Notes under the pieces: model-generated
The model's input: only the letters and a program-made list of their open reading frames with translations
Told to the model about the DNA's origin: nothing
Database searches by the model: none
Origin: Candidatus Jordarchaeum madagascarense
Lineage (GTDB): Archaea; Asgardarchaeota; Jordiarchaeia; Jordiarchaeales; Jordiarchaeaceae
Length of the DNA stretch: 14,669 nt
Assembly: GCA_019056875.1 (NCBI GenBank)
Contig: DXJA01000024.1
Span: forward strand, 1-14,669
Direction: 5' to 3'
Made by a program: the position numbers and the translations under genes
Shown here: positions 1 through 8,133 of the stretch, in pieces
How positions within the stretch are numbered: position 1 is the stretch's first letter
Layout of the letters: each line of letters starts with the position of its first letter

Positions 1-34
1 CTATTTCATCATTTCTTTTATATATAAATCTTAA

Positions 35-457
35 TTAAAGGTCCAGGAGAAAGAGTCCTGTGGCTTTATCTTCAGTACGTCTAATTCTTTGACCGATTTC
101 TATTAAAAATATTTCACAAGTGACCGAAACGATGCAACCGTTCAACACATGACCGCCAAAAGCTTTTCCTTCCTTATTACCCACAACTATATGGGCGTGA
201 ACCACTACTTCTCCGCCTCGGTAAGAAAAGTTTCCTATGCAGGAAACAATTTCCAAATCTGACTCTAATTTTATGGATTTGTACTCGCCTTTTTCGAAGA
301 AGCCAATATTAGCCTCGGATAAGGCTCCAATAGCGTTAAAAAAACCAGAAACCAATTCATATTTTTTAGCTAAAGCGGCTAGAGACTCTAATATATCCTC
401 TCCCCTTTCTAGTTTCGCAACGATTACCCTTTTACTGACCGACTCTATTGACCTCAT
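35..457 (-). CDS. PPC/DUF296 domain protein (PD1-like, putative DNA-binding)
   Basis: Single-domain protein of about 140 aa with the PPC/DUF296 fold seen in AT-hook plant proteins and in stand-alone prokaryotic proteins. The sequence shows the family's histidine pattern: HAH in VHAHIVVG, then GGH about 12 residues later, followed by a hydrophobic strand ending in CEI. In structures of this family such histidines can bind a metal and the protein forms trimers. The frame is open to a GTG at 466, but I prefer ATG at 457: an AGGTG lies 6 bases before it (468-464), and a TATA box at 498-503 puts the transcript start near 474. The gene diverges from polB across about 215 bases. The function of stand-alone members is poorly known, so a regulatory role is only a family-based guess. 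Confidence 0.85.
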   Translation of the reverse strand: MRSIESVSKRVIVAKLERGEDILESLAALAKKYELVSGFFNAIGALSEANIGFFEKGEYKSIKLESDLEIVSCIGNFSYRGGEVVVHAHIVVGNKEGKAFGGHVLNGCIVSVTCEIFLIEIGQRIRRTEDKATGLFLLDL

Positions 458-497
458 ACCCTTCACCTTTCACATAGTGAGATACTAATCACCATTG

Positions 498-503
498 TTT
501 ATA
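498..503 (-). promoter_or_regulatory. TATA box for the PPC/DUF296 gene
   Basis: TATAAA on the minus strand, 41 bases before the ATG at 457. Archaeal transcripts usually start about 25 bases after the box, here near 474, giving a leader of about 17 bases that still holds the AGGTG ribosome site. Nearby, a 6-bp inverted repeat (506-511 with 521-526) brackets a T-rich loop in the same divergent spacer; its role is unclear. Confidence 0.5.
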
Positions 504-628
504 GTATTCAATCTTTTTGGTTGAATAAATTTTTTATCATTCGGTTACACTTATTTATGCTTTTCACCTTCAATAATTTAGCTTTATAGTGTTATTTTAA
601 CAGCGTCTTCCAAACTAAAACAATTTCC

Positions 629-637
629 TTATAAATA
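629..637 (+). promoter_or_regulatory. TATA box for polB
   Basis: TTATAAATA lies 35-43 bases before the polB ATG, a strong archaeal TATA-like element. The expected start near 660 gives a leader of about 10 bases that begins at the GGGAG ribosome site (661-665). The divergent spacer 467-671 holds this box and the one for the PPC gene and no supported reading frame. Confidence 0.6.
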
Positions 638-671
638 TACACTCTTAAATAAGAGAAGCTGGGAGAAATAA

Positions 672-3344
672 ATGAAGGAAAGGGTAGGTCTACTAAAATA
701 TATGCAACATGAACCTGCCCCGAAGGGAGAAATGACTTCAGGGAAAACAGAGGAGATAGAGGAAGGTTCTGAAGAGGATGATGAAGAAGAGGAAAACGGC
801 GAAGAAGAAATAGAAATAGAGTTTGAAGGACTACCTTACTTCTGCCCCGAAAATTACGACCCCGGATTAGTCTTATCAGTAGAGTACGATGGGAAAAATA
901 ATCTAGCCTTCGCACGTTTATACGATCCTAAAAACAAGAGAATATTTTGCTGGTATGATAATACAAATCACCATCCCTATTGTTACACCGATATTGACGA
1001 GGAAAAATTGAAATCAAATAAAAAACTGGTAACCCACGAAGGTTTTCTAGGCTTTGAAAAAATTGAGAAATACGACCTCCTATCAGACAAACCCGTAAAA
1101 ATGACAAAAATTGTAGCAAACGACCCTCTCTCAGTAGGCGGTAAAAGTAATTCCATAAGAGAAATTCTACCCAAGGCTTGGGAAGCAAGAATTAGATACC
1201 ATAATAACTTCATCTTCGATAAAGATCTAATTCCGGGACTCTTCTACAGAATAGAAAAAGGGAACCTCATCCAAACTCCTTCTCAAATCCCTAGCCTAAT
1301 TAAAAAAGAAATGGAAACAATTCTAGGAAAAGAACCAGAATTCAAAGATGTGCTAAACGAATTCCTACCCTTATTCCTAACTCCAGTACCCGACATTAAA
1401 AGAGCTGCCGTTGACATAGAAGTATACTCCCCCATCAGAGACAGAATACCCGATTCAACAACAGCGGAAAACCAAGTAATAGCCGTATCACTCATTTCAA
1501 ACGAAAATGAAAGCACAGTTTTTGTTCTGAGACGGCAGGATGTTGAAGCTGGTGATTGGCCTAAAGGCTTTCCCGAAGACGTTAGAATAGAATACTTCGA
1601 TAACGAGGCCCAAATGTTAACAAAAGTATTCAAGGCCATGAGCAACTACCCCATCATCCTCACCTTCAACGGAGACAACTTCGACCTAAGATACCTCTAC
1701 AACCGAGCCATAAGACTCGCCATAAAAAAAGAAGAAATACCCATAATTTTAACCAACGAATTCGCCTACATGACCACCTCAATTCACATCGATTTATACC
1801 GATTTTTCCACAATCGCTCCATCCAAGTCTACGCCTTTTCAGACCGCTACAAAGAAGAAACACTGGACGCCATCTCCAAAGCAATTTTAAACGTTGGAAA
1901 AGCCAAACTAGACAAATCGATTCACGAATTATCCCTACTAAACCTATCCTATTACTGCTGGTGGGACTCCTATGTTACACTGAATCTAACCCAATTCGAT
2001 GACAACCTGGTAATGAAACTAATAATCCTACTCATGCGCGTCTCCCGCCTCTCAATGGAAGACCTGACAAGACAAGGCGTCTCATCCTGGATAAAGAACC
2101 TCTTCTACTACGAACACCGCAGAAGAAACTACCTCATCCCCATTCCCGCAGACATAAACCAAATAAAAGGCATGAGCGAAACAAAAGCAATCATAAAGGA
2201 TAAGAAGTTTAGAGGAGCAATCGTAGTTGAACCAGAAGCCGGAGTCCACTTCAACGTAGCCGTACTGGACTTCGCCTCCCTATACCCCAGCATCATAAAA
2301 GAATACAACCTAAGCTACGAAACCGTAAGATGCCCACACCCTGAATGCAGAACAAACATAGTACCAGAAACAAAACACTGGGTATGCAAAAAGCGGAAAG
2401 GAATAACCTCCCTAATAATCGGCTTCCTAAGAGACACCCGCGTAAAATGGTTCAAACCAAAATCCAAAGACCACTCTCTAAAAGTTGAGGAGAGAACATG
2501 GAACTCTATAGTTGAAAGGGCACTAAAAGTGTATCTTAACGCCAGCTATGGCGTCTTCGGTAATGAGCCATTCCCCTTCTATTGCTTACCAGTTGCTGAA
2601 AGCACCGCAGCCATTGGAAGATACGCAATTCAAAGAGTCATCACCAAAGCAAAATCCCTTGGAATGAATGTAATCTACGGCGATACTGACAGTGTCTTCA
2701 TAAAGAACCCCCCAGAAAAAGCTATAAACGAACTAATAAACTGGAGCAAACAAGAAATCAGAATAGACTTGGAGATTGATTCCAGATATCGCTACGTATG
2801 TCTTAGCGAAAGAAAAAAGAACTATCTTGGAGTTTTTAAGGACGGATCTGTGAATATTAAGGGTCTCACGGGGAAAAAGAGGAATACTCCACAATTCGCG
2901 CAAAAGGCTTTTCTTCAAATGGTGGAAACCTTAAGCCGGGTAGAGTCTATGGAAGACTTTGACAAAGCTAAGAAAGAAATACAGGAAGTCGCCAAGTCTT
3001 GCTACAACAAAATAAAGAACAAGGAATTTAGCTTAGAGGAATTTGCGTTTCATGTTCAAATAAGCAAACCCCTTAACAGTTACGTAAAGACGACCCCCCA
3101 GCACGTTAAGGCTGCGAGGCAGTTGAGTAAAAATGGGAAAGCGTTCAAACCAGGGGATAAAATCTCCTTTGTAAAGGTTAGAGGTAAGGATGGTGTGCGA
3201 CCAATTGAGCTTGCTAACAAGGAGGATATTGATACAGACAAGTATAAGGAATATCTTAAAACGACTTTTGAGCAGGTTTTAGATGCATTGGGTGTAAGTT
3301 TTGATAGTATTGTGGGGATTACAAAGCTGGAAACGTGGATATAG
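672..3344 (+). CDS. polB: Family B DNA polymerase (replicative, PolB1-like)
   Basis: DNA-dependent DNA polymerase with proofreading, 890 aa. Exonuclease motifs are complete: D248-I-E250, N333 to D338 (NxxxFD) and Y428 to D432 (YxxxD). Polymerase motifs are complete: D533 in DFASLYPS (motif A), K619 to G627 with NASYG (motif B) and YGDTDS at 669-674 (motif C), with a KKxY-like site near 715. C554, C559, H569 and C572 form a zinc-binding-type insertion between motifs A and B, as in crenarchaeal PolB1. Residues 27-52 are a very acidic tail. No intein interrupts the gene. The start has GGGAG six bases upstream. Unusually, codons 826 to the end are repeated at 8134-8337, and wobble-base use changes from A/C-rich (around 1140-2470) to G/T-rich (after about 2760). 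The 3' part was probably imported with the adjoining homing-type element. Confidence 0.97.
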   Translation: MKERVGLLKYMQHEPAPKGEMTSGKTEEIEEGSEEDDEEEENGEEEIEIEFEGLPYFCPENYDPGLVLSVEYDGKNNLAFARLYDPKNKRIFCWYDNTNHHPYCYTDIDEEKLKSNKKLVTHEGFLGFEKIEKYDLLSDKPVKMTKIVANDPLSVGGKSNSIREILPKAWEARIRYHNNFIFDKDLIPGLFYRIEKGNLIQTPSQIPSLIKKEMETILGKEPEFKDVLNEFLPLFLTPVPDIKRAAVDIEVYSPIRDRIPDSTTAENQVIAVSLISNENESTVFVLRRQDVEAGDWPKGFPEDVRIEYFDNEAQMLTKVFKAMSNYPIILTFNGDNFDLRYLYNRAIRLAIKKEEIPIILTNEFAYMTTSIHIDLYRFFHNRSIQVYAFSDRYKEETLDAISKAILNVGKAKLDKSIHELSLLNLSYYCWWDSYVTLNLTQFDDNLVMKLIILLMRVSRLSMEDLTRQGVSSWIKNLFYYEHRRRNYLIPIPADINQIKGMSETKAIIKDKKFRGAIVVEPEAGVHFNVAVLDFASLYPSIIKEYNLSYETVRCPHPECRTNIVPETKHWVCKKRKGITSLIIGFLRDTRVKWFKPKSKDHSLKVEERTWNSIVERALKVYLNASYGVFGNEPFPFYCLPVAESTAAIGRYAIQRVITKAKSLGMNVIYGDTDSVFIKNPPEKAINELINWSKQEIRIDLEIDSRYRYVCLSERKKNYLGVFKDGSVNIKGLTGKKRNTPQFAQKAFLQMVETLSRVESMEDFDKAKKEIQEVAKSCYNKIKNKEFSLEEFAFHVQISKPLNSYVKTTPQHVKAARQLSKNGKAFKPGDKISFVKVRGKDGVRPIELANKEDIDTDKYKEYLKTTFEQVLDALGVSFDSIVGITKLETWI
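3147..3344 (+). repeat. Active copy of the duplicated polB 3' end
   Basis: The last 65 codons and stop of polB, beginning at the KPGD motif. Codon by codon I counted 45 base differences in 195 from the copy at 8134-8337 (about 77% identity) and 13 amino-acid differences in 65. The first 23 codons are more alike (9 differences in 69). This copy is in frame with the polymerase and supplies its real C-terminus. Its final 29 codons contain no C-ending codon, unlike the middle of the same gene. Confidence 0.9.
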
Positions 3345-3476
3345 TTTATTTTTTGTGGTTGAGCAAGTTCCGTATTATCTAGTTTGTCTCTTGGTCGCAG
3401 TACTGTCTCTCTTTCTTCTCGGATGTTTTTAGCGTTTCTTCGTATTTAAGAAGATGATTTGACCCTCTGCTCGGCT
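3345..3476. other. Spacer between convergent polB and endonuclease genes
   Basis: This spacer follows the polB stop directly with a T-rich run (3345-3354), a plausible archaeal termination signal for polB. The rest is pyrimidine-rich, with no gene and no clear hairpin. The two genes converge here. Confidence 0.5.
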
Positions 3477-6400
3477 TCATTCACTCTCCCTATGAAGTTC
3501 AAACCAATAAAGTTCCCACTCAACACTTATTACTTTTCCAACATAAATGCTGACTGGTTTAGTCTGAGCATTGATTCCTCTCTTTTCAAGTTCGATTTCT
3601 TTTTTCTTAATGCTTTTTGGTTTTATTTTATTTATGATTTCCATGATGTCTCCGTAGAGCTTTGAATTCCAATACTTCTTAATCTTTGAGAGGGATATCT
3701 TCTTTTCTGACTTCATCCCCCTTTTTTTATACATATTTTCGAGCTCAGCCATCTGCTCCTTCGAAAGTTTGTCTTCAATCCTTACCCGTTCCCAGATTTC
3801 TTTGTAGGTTTGCTCATATCTCTGTTTCTTGTATCCTTTAATTAAGTGGTTTTCATAAGCCTTTCTTGTTCCTTCACTAGACAAAGATATCCGCCATATC
3901 GCTGTTATGGCGCCGGTCTTTGACACAAAGAAGCGTACCATTTTCTCCTTGCGGGTGTTAATTTCGAGTGTTTGGAATGCTTTCTTAACGCCCAGCAGGA
4001 TGTTACATGGTACTTCTTTTGCCGCCCTTACTGTTTCCTTACCGTTCATTTCTTTTAATACTCGGCTGGTGCTTACCATGCGCGCACTATGTTCTTCATT
4101 TTCCTGTTCTTGTTTTTGTTCTTCGTTCAATTTTCCAAGAGAGTTCCACTTCTCCTGTAGTTTTGTCAATAGATCTTCTACGATATTTCGGATTACTTGT
4201 TCAAAACCCTTTTTATTCAATATTTCTGTTACATCGACAGCTGATATTATTTCAATTATCTTAGCTTTTGGGTCGATGTTTGCTTCATCTGAGATTATAG
4301 CTTGTAGGAAGGGTTTTGCTAGTCGAGGGGCATCTGTGATCCAGCTTGGGACTTTAGGATTGTTTAAAGATTTGCGTCCTGTGGCTTTTGGTATTGCACA
4401 CCACAGAGCGTACCCTAAGAATCCACCCGCCGTAATGCGATACGCTGTTTTATGTTTTCCCATGATTCGGTGTAAGTTGCTTGGGTAGCCGTAGAAATTA
4501 AGGCATTCACCAAAAGCCTCCAAATACTCTAGTTCCGTATTGGTATACGCAAAGCTTATCCGATTTGCCTCACGGAAGAGGTTTCCGTCTCCTAGGGTGT
4601 GTCCTATTAGTCTTGCTCCAACGAGTGTTTTTAGATTTATGTATAATATGTTTCGTTTTCGTTCTTCTGGGATTTCTCTTCCCGACATTGTATCGATTTC
4701 CTTCTCATACTCTCTTATTTCTTTTATCATGTCTGTTTGAGTGAGCATGGTTTTAAGTCCCAACAGTGTTAGTAGATGACACATGTTAATGAAATTCTCT
4801 TCTCTCTTGCTTCCCTTAAGTAACCCTTTTAGAGTGCTTATCCCTGTGATTTTGATTAGGCTCTTTAAGCTTAGACTGGTTTTGTCTAATATAGTCCGAA
4901 TCAGATTTTTTATTTGTTGGATTGTTTTGAATCCGATGAGTGCCCTGCTTGTTTGTTGTGTATACCAGGGTCTTGTATGTGGTGGCCAAAGCTCTCCAAT
5001 TTCTTTTGCTACAGTATATACTCCTTCCTCTGTTTCGTAGTCTATGATTGTGAGTCCCCACCATTCTCCGCCGTACCTTGTTTTCCACTTCTCTGCAGGC
5101 AGCCACCTGTCATCGACAACCACGAAGAATTTGTTCTCGTTCTCCACGATTATGATTTTCTTTCCGCTATGATCTCTGTACATTGCAGTCCACGGGAAGT
5201 CCACTTCAGCTGTTTTGATGCGTGTGTAGTGTGTGAAGGATTCAGTTGTCCTGAAGTGGAGTTCAAGGTTGGGTTCAACGTTAAGTATCTTACACATCAA
5301 GAGGTAACGCTTCATATTCATCCTGTGTTCTCCGGATTCTAGACCTTTCCCCCCCAGTTCTGCATAAATAGTACGCTTGGTAACCTTTTCACCTTTTTGT
5401 AGATGTTCGTTTAGTTTCTCGGCGATGTATAAATATATATCTTTAATGTTTCCTTCTTTTTTCATTTTATTCAGGGCGTCTTTAAGTTTATTCAGTTCCT
5501 CTCTATGTAAGTTTGCGGAGAATTTTTTGTTTATTATGTTTTGGTTTACTAGGCTTTTGAGGAATTTTATTGCTTCATCTGGTGTTGTAATTTCCTTCCG
5601 AAATTCTTCTGCTAGACTTTCAAGACTGACTTCTCTAACCAGATCTTTTGGTAAGTTACTTAACCATTCGCTATCCTTCTCATCTATTAGTTCTTGGGTT
5701 CTTAGTGAATTCTTAAACTCCTCAGCAAGTTCTCCGTTTTGAATGAGTTGAATTACTTCCTCGGGCAATCGGTCAATAGTAACCCCAATAAGCGCCAGTA
5801 CAAGTTCAACATCAGTAGTCTTAGACTTCGTAAGTCTTGCTACCGTATTTCTGGTGGTATATCCAATTCCCATTTCTACAAGTCTTCTTGCTAGCTCGGT
5901 TTTACTGGCATATTTTCTTAATGCTATTTTCTTAAGAATCTGTAGGTCTTTTCCGAAGAATATGCAGTTGGTCCCAGATTGCTGTTTGGACCAATGGTGT
6001 AACAGTTGTTGATCCCTATCCATATCTAGGAATGCTTCTTGCTCTTTTCGAGTTAGCCTCTTCTCCGCCTCTAAGAAAGCTTTGACGAGGGTTTCTCTGC
6101 TTACACGCTTGAATTCCCGTTCAGTTGAACCAAGTTTTAAGGCGTCACAAATCCTCAAATAAGTGTACACGGTCATACGTTCTCTACTGTTCCAATTTCC
6201 AGGGAAATAGCAATTTTTAAACTTGCTTTCACGTATGCCGAGTTCATTCGCCAGCAGGCGAATGGCCCAAGGCGCAAAGCCTTCCTGCTCTCTTTGCGCT
6301 CTTTTTCCGCTTTCCTTTCTTTTGTGTTTGTACTTATTCTTTGCCATATGAGTGATGTGTATTATCTCATCATCACTTAGTTTTTCGATTCTTTCATTGA

Positions 6401-8123
6401 GCAGTATTTCAACTACGTGTTCTAAACGCTTTTCAAAATACTTTATTGCTGTTTCTACTACTTTCGCCATTTTTTCTGTTTCTTTTTCGTCTATAGTCAT
6501 CGGTAATTTCGGTAAAAATCCGGTGGCAACAATTTCTATAATATATTTAAAGTCGTTTAATTCTACGATATCCTTCAGATATTTCATCTTCGCTTCAGGT
6601 TTTTCTTGCCTCTTCATTCTTTTACCGGCTTTCAGTAGGGCTACATAGAGTTCTTCTTTGCTGACGCGTATGTTCTCAGGATGACGAAAGTTTAAAACAT
6701 CATATATTTTGAGGTGTAGCCCTCTCTGAAGCCTAATTCCCTGATGCCAAATGTTGTGAAGTTTACTATATGTAACGCCCAAATCCTTAGATAAGTGGGT
6801 TAAAATCCCGTTAGAGCCATCAATATATTTTGTTTGATATTTATCCTTCGCTCTCTTTAGTATTTCTTGCCGCTCATTATCACTTACGTGTGTAGCCCAT
6901 TGCTTATTTAGCATCTTGATAGCTTTTTTTAGGTGATTTTCCAAGTGCTGAAGCAACTTTTTCATCTCGTTCTCTGTTGGCACATAGACAGTATTCAAGA
7001 ACGAGTCAAACCATTGCTCCAGAGCATAAGAGAAGTCTTCCTTAGTTATTAAACTTCTAAGATGTCTTAAGGGAGGCTTTTCTTGGTTGTAAAGTTTTTC
7101 AACGGTTTCCTTGAACAACTTTTTGAGGTTAGCGTTTTTTCTCCAATCCTTTTTGCTCTCGTCGCTCTCCCATGAATTGTAGATGCGAAACGCCTCATTC
7201 TCAAGCATTTCGTAGAATTGCAACTCCTCAGTAAATATCTTCCGCAAGCTTTCTCCGTTCAAGTAGGTTCCAGGCGTCGTAGATTCGTCCTGCTCCTCCT
7301 TCGATTTTAGGAGAGCTTTCAACAAGTTTCCCCTGCTTACATGCTTGCTTCGTGGAAGAAGCCCTAAAACTTTGCAAATCTTGAAATAGGCGCTTCCAAT
7401 CATCTCACCCCGGGCCATGAATGTCTTGCTCTTCTTATCGTAGGTCTTATCGATACAGTTTCGAAGTTCTTCTGGACTCATTGTCAAAACATCCTTTGCC
7501 AATCGGCGGTAAACAACCTTCTTATCGTTAGTTCCGTAGTTTTCCATAGCCCCCCCAAGGATTTTCTGCGTCTCTTCGTCGCTCAATTTACCAATCTTCT
7601 CGACAAGCAATATTTTCCCCACTCTCTCCAAGAGAGCCCTAGAGTACCTCCCCATTTCCTCTATAGCCTCCCTCACATTTACATTTTCTTTACCCTCCTC
7701 CAAGCTCTTTAAAAACCAATTGAAAATCAATTCCAGAAAGTAACTTGAATTTCTCTCGCCCAAAAGAGGTTCTAAAAATTCTAGTTCCCCCCTACCTTTC
7801 TCAGCCTCTTTGTCTCTGCCCTCCGCTGAAGGATAGATACGACGCAGCTCCTCTTCAAACCCTAGACTCTCCACGATACTGCGAAAACCTAGAGAGAAAA
7901 CATGTCTAAGGGCGTCATCAAAGCCACCTAGCTCTCTATCCGGATCTCTTTCCAAATACTCTAGGGCTGCGCGGAGAATGCTTTCGGGAATACTGCGCTC
8001 GTAAATCTTTTGGCGCAGCAGCCATGGGAAAATCCATTGGGGCGCCCCCCTCTTCTTGAGCTCCTCGCAGTATCGTTGCTCATCTCCACCGTTCTTTCTC
8101 ACCCCCTCCGCGTACGCCTCCAA
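3477..8123 (-). CDS. Giant modular LAGLIDADG homing endonuclease-like protein
   Basis: Up to 1548 aa, several times longer than ordinary LAGLIDADG enzymes. Order: helical N-terminus (1-115); three tandem repeats (117-280, 354-510, 515-697); helix-turn-helix-like segments near 728-785, 892-952 and 1068-1126; a Trp-rich beta segment (about 985-1040); the LAGLIDADG domain (about 1165-1300), with LIGHTLGDG at 1172-1180 and FLQAIISDE at 1272-1280; and a basic C-terminus. Both motifs keep an acidic residue for metal-dependent DNA cleavage, so it may be active. I recognise the nuclease domain but not the overall architecture. The only usable starts in frame are TTG at 8123 and GTG at 8102 (GGAGG just before it); the next ATG is at residue 157. 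The frame stays open, without a start codon, through the antisense strand of the polB remnant. Its position between two polB tails suggests polB is its target. Confidence 0.9.
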   Translation of the reverse strand: MEAYAEGVRKNGGDEQRYCEELKKRGAPQWIFPWLLRQKIYERSIPESILRAALEYLERDPDRELGGFDDALRHVFSLGFRSIVESLGFEEELRRIYPSAEGRDKEAEKGRGELEFLEPLLGERNSSYFLELIFNWFLKSLEEGKENVNVREAIEEMGRYSRALLERVGKILLVEKIGKLSDEETQKILGGAMENYGTNDKKVVYRRLAKDVLTMSPEELRNCIDKTYDKKSKTFMARGEMIGSAYFKICKVLGLLPRSKHVSRGNLLKALLKSKEEQDESTTPGTYLNGESLRKIFTEELQFYEMLENEAFRIYNSWESDESKKDWRKNANLKKLFKETVEKLYNQEKPPLRHLRSLITKEDFSYALEQWFDSFLNTVYVPTENEMKKLLQHLENHLKKAIKMLNKQWATHVSDNERQEILKRAKDKYQTKYIDGSNGILTHLSKDLGVTYSKLHNIWHQGIRLQRGLHLKIYDVLNFRHPENIRVSKEELYVALLKAGKRMKRQEKPEAKMKYLKDIVELNDFKYIIEIVATGFLPKLPMTIDEKETEKMAKVVETAIKYFEKRLEHVVEILLNERIEKLSDDEIIHITHMAKNKYKHKRKESGKRAQREQEGFAPWAIRLLANELGIRESKFKNCYFPGNWNSRERMTVYTYLRICDALKLGSTEREFKRVSRETLVKAFLEAEKRLTRKEQEAFLDMDRDQQLLHHWSKQQSGTNCIFFGKDLQILKKIALRKYASKTELARRLVEMGIGYTTRNTVARLTKSKTTDVELVLALIGVTIDRLPEEVIQLIQNGELAEEFKNSLRTQELIDEKDSEWLSNLPKDLVREVSLESLAEEFRKEITTPDEAIKFLKSLVNQNIINKKFSANLHREELNKLKDALNKMKKEGNIKDIYLYIAEKLNEHLQKGEKVTKRTIYAELGGKGLESGEHRMNMKRYLLMCKILNVEPNLELHFRTTESFTHYTRIKTAEVDFPWTAMYRDHSGKKIIIVENENKFFVVVDDRWLPAEKWKTRYGGEWWGLTIIDYETEEGVYTVAKEIGELWPPHTRPWYTQQTSRALIGFKTIQQIKNLIRTILDKTSLSLKSLIKITGISTLKGLLKGSKREENFINMCHLLTLLGLKTMLTQTDMIKEIREYEKEIDTMSGREIPEERKRNILYINLKTLVGARLIGHTLGDGNLFREANRISFAYTNTELEYLEAFGECLNFYGYPSNLHRIMGKHKTAYRITAGGFLGYALWCAIPKATGRKSLNNPKVPSWITDAPRLAKPFLQAIISDEANIDPKAKIIEIISAVDVTEILNKKGFEQVIRNIVEDLLTKLQEKWNSLGKLNEEQKQEQENEEHSARMVSTSRVLKEMNGKETVRAAKEVPCNILLGVKKAFQTLEINTRKEKMVRFFVSKTGAITAIWRISLSSEGTRKAYENHLIKGYKKQRYEQTYKEIWERVRIEDKLSKEQMAELENMYKKRGMKSEKKISLSKIKKYWNSKLYGDIMEIINKIKPKSIKKKEIELEKRGINAQTKPVSIYVGKVISVEWELYWFELHRESE
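4224..4631 (-). other. LAGLIDADG nuclease domain
   Basis: Residues about 1165-1300 of the giant protein. The first motif lies at 4584-4625 (LVG..LIGHTLGDG) and the second at 4272-4313 (PFLQAIISDEANID), about 100 residues apart. YTNTELEYLEAF follows the first motif, and VPSWI lies just before the second, both typical of archaeal domains with two LAGLIDADG motifs. The acidic residues D1179 and D1279 or E1280 match the expected metal-binding positions. Confidence 0.85.
4746..4922 (-). other. Helix-turn-helix-like segment 6 of the endonuclease
   Basis: Residues 1068-1126: IRTILDKTSLSLKSLIKITG, then ISTLKGLLKGSK and FINMCHLLTLLGLK, reading like an Xre-type helix-turn-helix just before the nuclease domain. 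The closing helix again resembles the one in the repeats. Confidence 0.45.
5268..5450 (-). other. Helix-turn-helix-like segment 5 of the endonuclease
   Basis: Residues 892-952: IYLYIAEKLNEHLQKG, KVTKRTIYAELGGKG, and RYLLMCKILNVEPNL, which echoes the Y.KIC.VL helix of the repeats. The preceding residues 820-890 are helical and may be part of a diverged fourth repeat. Confidence 0.45.
5769..5942 (-). other. Helix-turn-helix-like segment 4 of the endonuclease
   Basis: Residues 728-785: ILKKIALRKYASKTELARRL, then GIGYTTRNTVARLTKSK and a VELVLALIGV helix. It resembles the core of the repeat units (K.Y, then LA..L, then a recognition-type helix) but lacks their long N-terminal helices. Confidence 0.5.
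6033..6581 (-). repeat. Protein repeat unit 3 of the endonuclease (residues 515-697)
   Basis: Same order again: FKYIIEIVATGFLPKL, a long helix, EKLSDDEIIHITHMAKNKY, LLANELGIRESKFKN, YTYLRICDALKL and KRVSRETLVKAFLEAEKRL. It follows unit 2 with only a few residues between, whereas units 1 and 2 are separated by about 70 residues. Confidence 0.7.
6594..7064 (-). repeat. Protein repeat unit 2 of the endonuclease (residues 354-510)
   Basis: Same order as unit 1: FSYALEQWFDSFLNTV, a long helix, HVSDNERQEILKRAKDKY, LSKDLGVTYSKLHNIW, LKIYDVLN and IRVSKEELYVALLKAGKR. The LSKDLGVTYSKLHNIW stretch reads as a helix-turn-helix, with a recognition helix likely around SKLHNIW. Confidence 0.7.
7284..7775 (-). 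repeat. Protein repeat unit 1 of the endonuclease (residues 117-280)
   Basis: A repeat unit with this order: an aromatic helix (YFLELIFNWFLKSL), a long helix, KLSDEE, an A..NY segment, RRLAKD, a YFKICKVLGLL helix and HVSRGNLLKALLKSK. The same order recurs in units 2 and 3. The LAK segment followed by a Y.KIC.VL helix suggests a DNA-binding helical module, but I cannot name a family. Confidence 0.65.
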
Positions 8124-8133
8124 AAAATAGCTT

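Larger units (their letters stand above)
3345..8133. mobile_element. Homing-type insertion at the polB 3' end
   Basis: A 4.8 kb segment carrying one large endonuclease gene on the minus strand, lying between the functional polB tail and the stranded copy of that tail. The functional tail (3147-3344) probably belongs to the mobile unit as a replacement end, so the transferred tract may start at or before 3147. No integrase, transposase, recombinase or terminal inverted repeat is visible. Near-identical 8-mers flank it (3341-3348 and 8127-8134, 7 of 8 bases), which may be chance. Keeping the host gene whole by carrying its 3' end recalls integrative elements that target gene ends, but here the only enzyme is a LAGLIDADG protein. 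Confidence 0.7.

Noticed and set aside
672..3344. An intein or intron in polB, the usual home of LAGLIDADG genes in archaeal polymerases.
   Set aside because: All exonuclease and polymerase motifs are continuous, and the nuclease gene lies outside polB on the other strand, with no splicing-domain motifs seen.
3907..4488. A 193-codon plus-strand frame opposite the endonuclease gene.
   Set aside because: It lies antisense to the conserved LAGLIDADG region, its protein is Ser/Phe-rich and low in complexity, and it has no motif; it is a shadow frame.
3345..8133. A transposon or integrase-borne element.
   Set aside because: No transposase, integrase or recombinase motif, no terminal inverted repeats and no short exact target duplication; the flanking repeat is a diverged polB tail of about 200 bases.
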